DNA of 64,000 nucleotides, from positions 310,001 to 374,000 of the forward strand of contig JAJFTF010000024.1 of NCBI GenBank assembly GCA_021373185.1. Direction: 5' to 3'. Positions 58,674 through 64,000 of this stretch are shown here, in pieces; positions within the stretch are counted from its first letter, which is position 1, and every line of letters begins with the position of its first letter. The stretch is from Betaproteobacteria bacterium (GTDB lineage Bacteria; Pseudomonadota; Gammaproteobacteria; Burkholderiales; Sulfuricellaceae). Below the pieces are notes generated by a model. The model saw only the letters and a list, made by a program, of their open reading frames with translations, was not told where the DNA came from and ran no database searches. Both the position numbers and the translations under genes were made by a program.

Positions 58674-59816
58674 ATGAAAAAACTCTGCCTGCTGATTTTC
58701 CTGCTGATTTCTGCGCCGGTCTTTGCCGCAGCGCAAACCACCGCCCCACCTCTTCCTCCTGTGCCGGAAATTGCCGCCCGCGCCTATGTCCTGATCGACT
58801 ATCTCAACGGCCAGGTTTTGCAGCAACGGGCCGGCAATGAGCGCATAGAACCAGCATCGCTTACCAAGCTGATGACGGCTTACCTGACTTTTGCCGCATT
58901 GCATCAGGAAACAATCAAGCTCAACCAGGCGCTGCCGGTATCGGAGCGCGCATGGCGAGCCGAAGGCTCGCGCATGTTTATCGACCCGAAAACGCCGGTC
59001 ACCGTCGATGAGTTGATCCGCGGCATGATCGTGCAATCGGGCAACGACGCCTGCATCGCATTGGCAGAAAGCATCGCCGGCAGCGAAGAAGAATTTGTTC
59101 GCCGCATGAATCAGGAAGCGCAACGCCTTGGCATGAAAAATACCCATTTCATGAATGCCACCGGGCTTCCCCATCTCCAGCACTACACCACGGCATATGA
59201 TTTAGGGTTGCTGGCGCAGGCGATCATTCGCGACTTCCCCGAGTTTTACCCGATCTATTCGCAGAAAGAATACAAGTACAACAAAATCACCCAGGCCAAC
59301 CGCAACCGCCTGCTATGGCAGGACCCCACCGTTGACGGCATGAAAACCGGCCATACCGAATCCGCCGGATTCTGCCTGATTGCCTCGGCGAAACGCGAAT
59401 CGCACCGGTTGATTTCGGTAGTACTGGGCACCTCTTCGGAAAGCATGCGCGCCAGCGAAAGCCAGAAACTGTTGAATTACGGCTTCCTGAATTTCGACGC
59501 TCACCACCTGTACCAGAAGGACCAGGTGGTCGCCACCCTGCCGGTGTGGAAAGGCAACATCAACAACCTCAAGGCCGGCGTTGCCAAGGACTTGTTCGTG
59601 TCGCTGCCGAAAGGCCATTACAAACACCTGAAGGCTACGCTGATCAGCAAACAGCCGCTGCTGGCGCCAATTTCCGCCGGACAGAAAATCGGGGTAATCC
59701 GCCTGACCGTGGATGACAAGCTCTTTGCCGAATATCCGCTGGTGGCGCTGGAAGAGGTGTCGACCGCCAACATCTTCAAGCGCGGCTGGGACAGCATCAA
59801 ACTGTGGCTCAAATGA
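58674..59816 (+). CDS. dacA: D-alanyl-D-alanine carboxypeptidase (PBP5/6 family)
   Basis: Secreted, membrane-anchored carboxypeptidase of 380 residues. Signal peptide LIFLLISAPVFAAA, active serine in PASLTKLMTAY near residue 62, SGN in VQSGNDACIA near 122, KTG in VDGMKTGHTESAG near 225 and a C-terminal amphipathic helix (ANIFKRGWDSIKLWLK). It trims pentapeptides. Its stop overlaps the dat start. Confidence 0.94.
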   Translation: MKKLCLLIFLLISAPVFAAAQTTAPPLPPVPEIAARAYVLIDYLNGQVLQQRAGNERIEPASLTKLMTAYLTFAALHQETIKLNQALPVSERAWRAEGSRMFIDPKTPVTVDELIRGMIVQSGNDACIALAESIAGSEEEFVRRMNQEAQRLGMKNTHFMNATGLPHLQHYTTAYDLGLLAQAIIRDFPEFYPIYSQKEYKYNKITQANRNRLLWQDPTVDGMKTGHTESAGFCLIASAKRESHRLISVVLGTSSESMRASESQKLLNYGFLNFDAHHLYQKDQVVATLPVWKGNINNLKAGVAKDLFVSLPKGHYKHLKATLISKQPLLAPISAGQKIGVIRLTVDDKLFAEYPLVALEEVSTANIFKRGWDSIKLWLK

Positions 59817-60658
59817 TCTATCTCAATGGCCGCTTCATGCCGGCGGAAGAAGCCTGCATACCGGTGCTCGACCGCGGCTTCATCTTCGGCGATGGCGTGT
59901 ACGAACTGATCCCGGTTTACTCGCGCCGCCCATTCCGCCTCAGCGAACACCTGTCCCGCCTGCAACACAGCCTGGACGGCATTCGCCTCGCCAATCCGCA
60001 CAGCACGCAAGAATGGGAACGCCTGATTGAAGAACTGATCGCACTCAATTCCGAGGAGGATCAATCGATCTACCTCCACATCACGCGCGGCGTAGCCAAA
60101 CGCGACCACGCCTTTCCGCCCGGCATTGCGCCAACCGTGTTCATGATGAGCAACCCGCTGATAACCTCATCGGCTGAACTGGTGGCAAGCGGCGTGGCCG
60201 TGGTGAGCGCCGCCGACAATCGCTGGCTGCGCTGCGACATCAAGGCCATTTCCCTGTTGCCCAATGTGCTGTTGCGCCAAATAGCGGTGGATGCCGGCGC
60301 GGCGGAAACCCTGTTGTTGCGCGACGGGTTCCTGACCGAAGGCGCCGCCAGCAACATCTTCGTAGTGCGCGACAATACCTTGCTGGCGCCGCCGAAAAAC
60401 AACCTGATGCTGCCCGGCATCACCTACGACGTGATTCTGGAACTGGCCGCTGCTGCCCGCATCCCGTGCGAAGTGCGGCGCATCGCCGAAGCCGAGGTGC
60501 GGTCGGCGCAGGAACTGTGGCTGACCTCATCCAACAAGGAAGTGCTGGCAATCACCCACCTCGACGGCCAGCCGGTTGCCGATGGCCTGCCCGGCCCGCT
60601 GTTCAAGCAGATGCACCGCCTCTATCAGGATTACAAGAACAACGTGATGCGCAAATGA
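59813..60658 (+). CDS. dat: D-amino acid aminotransferase
   Basis: Class IV PLP enzyme of 281 residues. Catalytic lysine in RCDIKAISLLPNVLLRQ near residue 145 and cofactor motifs EGAASNIFVVRDNTL near 180 and LPGITYDVILELA near 203. It supplies D-alanine/D-glutamate, in keeping with its place after the carboxypeptidase gene. ATG 59813 overlaps the upstream stop. Confidence 0.92.
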   Translation: MIYLNGRFMPAEEACIPVLDRGFIFGDGVYELIPVYSRRPFRLSEHLSRLQHSLDGIRLANPHSTQEWERLIEELIALNSEEDQSIYLHITRGVAKRDHAFPPGIAPTVFMMSNPLITSSAELVASGVAVVSAADNRWLRCDIKAISLLPNVLLRQIAVDAGAAETLLLRDGFLTEGAASNIFVVRDNTLLAPPKNNLMLPGITYDVILELAAAARIPCEVRRIAEAEVRSAQELWLTSSNKEVLAITHLDGQPVADGLPGPLFKQMHRLYQDYKNNVMRK

Positions 60659-60921
60659 CTGAACCAACTACCCTGCTCGAATTCCCCTGTGCCTTCCCGG
60701 TCAAGATCATGGGCGAGGCAAAGGACGGCTTTGCCGATGCCATGCTCGAAATCGTGCTGCGCCACGCCCCCGATTTCGCCCCTGCCAGCATGGAAATGAA
60801 AGCTAGCAGCGCCGGCAAATATGTTTCCCTGACCTGCACCATCACCGCCACCTCGCAGGAGCAACTCGATGCACTTTACCGCGAAATCAGCGCGCATCCG
60901 ATGGTGGCGATGGCGCTTTGA
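60655..60921 (+). CDS. ybeD: YbeD/DUF493 family protein
   Basis: Protein of 88 residues with LLEFPCAFPVKIMGEAKDGF and the ACT-like fold pattern ending YREISAHPMVAMAL. Position between dat and lipB is conserved in proteobacteria. Proposed to regulate lipoylation; function not proven. ATG 60655 overlaps the dat stop. Confidence 0.92.
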   Translation: MTEPTTLLEFPCAFPVKIMGEAKDGFADAMLEIVLRHAPDFAPASMEMKASSAGKYVSLTCTITATSQEQLDALYREISAHPMVAMAL

Positions 60922-60941
60922 TCAGTGGAGAGTGAGGGTTG

Positions 60942-61598
60942 ATGAGTGCAGCGAAGAAAACCAGTGGGGAGGACTCCGCCTCGCTTCTCATCGAGCATTT
61001 AGGTCAGGTCGAATATCTGCCGACCTGGCGCGCGATGCAGGACTTCACCGCCAGGCGCGGGCCGGAAACCCCGGACGAACTATGGCTGCTGGAACATCCT
61101 CCGGTCTACACGCTGGGACTGGCCGGCAAGCCGGAACATCTGCTACATGCCACCGCCATCCCGGTGGTGAATATCGACCGTGGCGGCCAGATTACCTACC
61201 ACGGGCCGGGGCAGATCGTGGCCTACCTGCTGCTCGATCTGAAAAGGCGCAACCTCGGCGTCAAGGAACTGGTGCGGCGCATGGAGCAGGCCGTGATCGA
61301 CCTGCTGGCGGGATATCATGTCGTTGCCGAGCGGCGCGACAAGGCGCCGGGCGTTTACGTCGGCAACGCCAAAATTGCCGCCCTGGGCCTGCGCATCAAA
61401 AACGGCTGCTGCTACCACGGCCTGTGCCTGAATGTGGACATGGACCTGACGCCGTTCGCCGCCATCAACCCGTGCGGCTATACAGGGCTGGCAGTAACGC
61501 AAACGCGGGCGCAAGGCATTGCGGACGGCGTCGAAATATTAAGTGAAAAACTGGCGCAACAACTTGTCGCCAAGCTGGAAGGAACAAATCATGGCTGA
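60942..61598 (+). CDS. lipB: Octanoyltransferase (LipB)
   Basis: Protein of 218 residues that moves octanoyl from ACP to lipoyl domains. Motifs: [18 protein letters not shown] near residue 78, catalytic lysine in [12 protein letters not shown] near 142 and catalytic cysteine in [12 protein letters not shown] near 178. ATG 60942 follows GAGGG. It overlaps lipA by 8 bases. Confidence 0.96.
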   Translation: MSAAKKTSGEDSASLLIEHLGQVEYLPTWRAMQDFTARRGPETPDELWLLEHPPVYTLGLAGKPEHLLHATAIPVVNIDRGGQITYHGPGQIVAYLLLDLKRRNLGVKELVRRMEQAVIDLLAGYHVVAERRDKAPGVYVGNAKIAALGLRIKNGCCYHGLCLNVDMDLTPFAAINPCGYTGLAVTQTRAQGIADGVEILSEKLAQQLVAKLEGTNHG

Positions 61599-62544
61599 AC
61601 GCCAAACCGGCGCTGAAAAAACCGCGCGCATCCCGATCAAGATCGTGCCTGCGGCACCGTTGCGCAAGCCGAGCTGGATTCGCGCGCAAGCGCCGACTTC
61701 GGTCAAATACCAGGAGATCAAGCAGATCCTGCGCGAGCGCAAGTTGCACACGGTATGCGAGGAAGCTTCCTGCCCGAATATCGGCGAATGCTTCAGCCAC
61801 GGCACCGCCACCTTCATGATCCTGGGCGACCTGTGCACGCGCCGCTGCCCGTTCTGCGACGTCGCCCACGGCACGCCGCTGCCGCCCGACGTGCAGGAGC
61901 CGGAGCAGATCGCCTCTTCCGTCGCCCTGATGGGGCTGAAATACGTCGTGATCACCAGCGTCGACCGCGACGACCTGCGCGATGGCGGCGCCGGCCATTT
62001 CGCCGCCTGCATCCGGGCGATACGCGCGCAATCGCCGCAAACCCGCATCGAGACCCTGGTGCCGGATTTTCGCGGTCGACTCGATGTCGCGCTGGAAGCC
62101 CTGAACAACGACCTGCCCGACGTGCTCAACCACAATCTGGAAACCGTGCCGCGTCTGTACAAACAGGCCCGCCCCGGCGCCGACTACGCCCATTCGCTGC
62201 AACTGCTGCAAGCATTCAAGCAGCGCCATCCGGGCGTATCGACCAAATCCGGCCTGATGGTCGGCATCGGCGAAACCGACGAGGAAATCCTCGCCGTGAT
62301 GCGCGACCTGCGCGCCCATGGCGTGGAAATGCTGACCATCGGCCAGTACCTGCAACCGACCCAGCACCACCTGCCGGTGGTGCGTTTCGTCGAGCCGACG
62401 CAGTTCGACCGCTTTGCGGCGGCGGCGGCGGAAATGGGATTTTCCAACGCCGCCTGCGGGCCGATGGTGCGCTCAAGTTACCATGCGGACAGGCAGGCAA
62501 AGGAAGCGGGGCTGGCTGTTAATTCCATCGATAATTGCGAATGA
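61591..62544 (+). CDS. lipA: Lipoyl synthase (LipA)
   Basis: Radical SAM enzyme of 317 residues that inserts two sulfurs into octanoyl groups. The auxiliary cluster motif [12 protein letters not shown] near residue 53 and the radical SAM motif CTRRCPFC near 82 are both intact, and the C-terminal [10 protein letters not shown] serine motif is present. Last gene of the elongation/lipoate run. Confidence 0.97.
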   Translation: MAERQTGAEKTARIPIKIVPAAPLRKPSWIRAQAPTSVKYQEIKQILRERKLHTVCEEASCPNIGECFSHGTATFMILGDLCTRRCPFCDVAHGTPLPPDVQEPEQIASSVALMGLKYVVITSVDRDDLRDGGAGHFAACIRAIRAQSPQTRIETLVPDFRGRLDVALEALNNDLPDVLNHNLETVPRLYKQARPGADYAHSLQLLQAFKQRHPGVSTKSGLMVGIGETDEEILAVMRDLRAHGVEMLTIGQYLQPTQHHLPVVRFVEPTQFDRFAAAAAEMGFSNAACGPMVRSSYHADRQAKEAGLAVNSIDNCE

Positions 62545-62899
62545 ACATCGCTAATTACTAATCTACATCGCCATTCGCCAACCAAAATTTGTCTGAATAT
62601 CTGACCTATCGGCCTAAGCCGTCCCTCCCTCCTCAGCTGTCGAAAAGCGGTTACCAAACCAAACATCAGTATGCATCGAAAGCAGACCTTGTATTACGTG
62701 GCTCCCCCGCCGTGACGACACTATGAGTGCCGACTTGGCAGGGCCGAACTGCTTAATACATCCACCACATCTTCCAAGCTTCCCCCAATGTACGGAAAGT
62801 CAGTGACGCTCTGGAGGCCAATCTGTTACGTAGCCTTGCCTTTGCCACCTATGCTCGCACGTCATCGCCAGCAATCGAAGTCTATCAGGTGGGGTGATT
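62545..62899. other. Intergenic region, nothing recognised
   Basis: About 355 bases between lipA and the last gene. Both strands were read: no open frame with a family pattern, no strong hairpin and no tRNA. It may mark the edge of the unrelated segment on the right. Confidence 0.6.
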
Positions 62900-63997
62900 T
62901 TACCAACCTGGCTCTCTGAGGCTAAGCAACGTCTCATCCAATGACCCGGCCTGGGCCATCGCATTCTCCTCTGAAAGCCGAGTCACAATCATTCGGATTG
63001 AGAAGGCCCCCCTCACTTTTATGAGCGTTTCTATTACGTCTGGATTTAGGAATCCGCGGACAAAAAAACGGACGACCAGTAGGCCGCCAAACACGGACAT
63101 CTTTCGCGCCCCCACACTTGAAGAATCGAGGTATATGGCACTGGCGTCAAGTTCGCCGTCCTCAAGCTCTCCTGCGAATCGAATCTTGAGTTTGCCACCA
63201 TTCCTGAAGGACAAAATAACCCATTCACCGTCCGGTGCGCAAGTTATAGGGAGGTGATCCGAAGCATACGAAGCTGCTGCTGGGCTCACGAAGTTGTCCT
63301 GGCTAATCCAATTCACAATGCAGGCTCTTGTCCGTTTATCAATCGAGTTTGATTGGAGCGCTCCCTTCAAATCGAAGAGATTCTCCAGCGCCCGTTTTAG
63401 CATACGCGTCGCTTCCGTATTGTCTCTATCGAACTGAAAGAACTTCGAACTAATTTCACGCTTAAAAAAACAGCGTGCGCGTAACGCCATCTCGGATAGC
63501 TTCAAACAAATTTGAATCAATTCTGTTGGGCTCTCTGAAGCCACAAACTCATGTATAGCCTTTCTCGAAGGTGGGGGGGTATATCGGCCAGCTTGCCGAA
63601 TGGGCATTAGAAATGGGAGACCTTTGGCCGTAACGCCATATCTGAATCGATCAGTCAATTCGAGGAGCTCCGCTTTGATCTTTGGGTCAAAGCCTGGCGT
63701 ATCGGAAAAATACTTATATGCCGCACTCGTTAGCCACCCCAATTTGTCGCTGATCGAAACCTTAATGTTGTTGGGCTTTTTCTCTTGGGCCGGCGCTGCG
63801 GGTAGAGGATCGCCATTCGCCTTTTTCCTGACCCAGTACTTTGATACGAGCTCATTCTCATTCACGCCATTGACCCACGCAATTACTACAGAGCAAAGCG
63901 TATAAAAGGCTGTCCGATTAAGTACAGGCTGAAACTTCTCCGTCGTGCCTGGTCGGTAAGATGACGACGCGTATAGACGACCACTCTGGTCCTCCAT
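62900..63997 (-). CDS. Unrecognised protein, possibly cut by the window edge
   Basis: Open frame of 365 residues on the minus strand starting at 63997, 3 bases from the window end, so its true start may lie outside. No signal peptide, membrane segment or catalytic motif is recognised. The N-terminal half is helical and charged; the C-terminal part (about 245-350) alternates hydrophobic strands (WVILSFRNGGKLKIRF, VFGGLLVVRFFVRGF). Base composition is lower in GC than in lipA. Function unknown. Confidence 0.55.
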   Translation of the reverse strand: MEDQSGRLYASSSYRPGTTEKFQPVLNRTAFYTLCSVVIAWVNGVNENELVSKYWVRKKANGDPLPAAPAQEKKPNNIKVSISDKLGWLTSAAYKYFSDTPGFDPKIKAELLELTDRFRYGVTAKGLPFLMPIRQAGRYTPPPSRKAIHEFVASESPTELIQICLKLSEMALRARCFFKREISSKFFQFDRDNTEATRMLKRALENLFDLKGALQSNSIDKRTRACIVNWISQDNFVSPAAASYASDHLPITCAPDGEWVILSFRNGGKLKIRFAGELEDGELDASAIYLDSSSVGARKMSVFGGLLVVRFFVRGFLNPDVIETLIKVRGAFSIRMIVTRLSEENAMAQAGSLDETLLSLREPGW

Positions 63998-64000
63998 GAT

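Overview
The window reads as chromosome of a facultatively denitrifying betaproteobacterium, probably of the Nitrosomonadales (Sulfuricella/Gallionella-like). This is inferred from gene content and order: an mre-mrd-rlpA-dac-dat-lipB-lipA run, gshA of the Acidithiobacillus/Nitrosomonas type followed by gshB, an EIIA-Man/HPr/EI regulatory PTS, metX-metW, and FNR/DNR-type boxes. No ribosomal RNA, CRISPR array or prophage is seen. One tRNA gene (Arg, CCG) is present.

Region 1 (1-19.7 kb) is an anaerobic respiration block. A Sec-type, clade II-like nitrous oxide reductase locus runs leftward: nosZ, two c-type cytochromes, nosB, nosD, nosG, nosH, nosF, nosL, nosY. It is flanked on both sides by menaquinone genes: menB-menA-tlpA-menC upstream, ubiE-menE downstream. 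NosGH-type complexes are thought to take electrons from menaquinol, so the pathway that makes the electron carrier and the complex that uses it sit together. Three FNR/DNR palindromes and one strong intrinsic terminator divide the nos genes into a nosZ transcript and a second accessory transcript. A NarX/NarL-like pair and the siroheme synthase cysG follow.

Region 2 (19.7-34.4 kb) is mostly housekeeping: dsbB, a HAD phosphatase, argB, a 7TMR-DISM hybrid histidine kinase, tRNA-Arg, gshA-gshB, apbE, the PTS genes, metX-metW, a TauE/SafE-like membrane protein and an AmpG-like transporter.

Region 3 (34.4-48.8 kb) is the most unusual part. Two c-di-GMP-I (GEMM-I) riboswitches each precede chemoreceptor genes. 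The first leads a PAS protein, a CZB chemoreceptor and a chemoreceptor that ends in a PilZ domain. The second, which has an intrinsic terminator after the aptamer, leads a PAS-4HB-HAMP chemoreceptor, a soluble CZB chemoreceptor, a DUF3135 protein and a GGDEF diguanylate cyclase. Synthesis, RNA sensing and protein sensing of c-di-GMP therefore lie together with chemotaxis receptors. Between the two halves are a TumE/TumA-like toxin-antitoxin pair, a roughly 670 bp inverted-repeat element, a HEPN-like protein and the core genes xthA, pyrE and a DUF4124 protein.

Region 4 (48.8-64 kb) holds gatCAB, divergent from the cell-wall elongation operon mreBCD-mrdAB-rlpA-dac-dat-ybeD-lipB-lipA, and ends in an unrecognised gene. 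Short palindromic repeats (three copies of one family, one of another) sit between co-directional genes. One copy is translated as part of the ApbE signal region.
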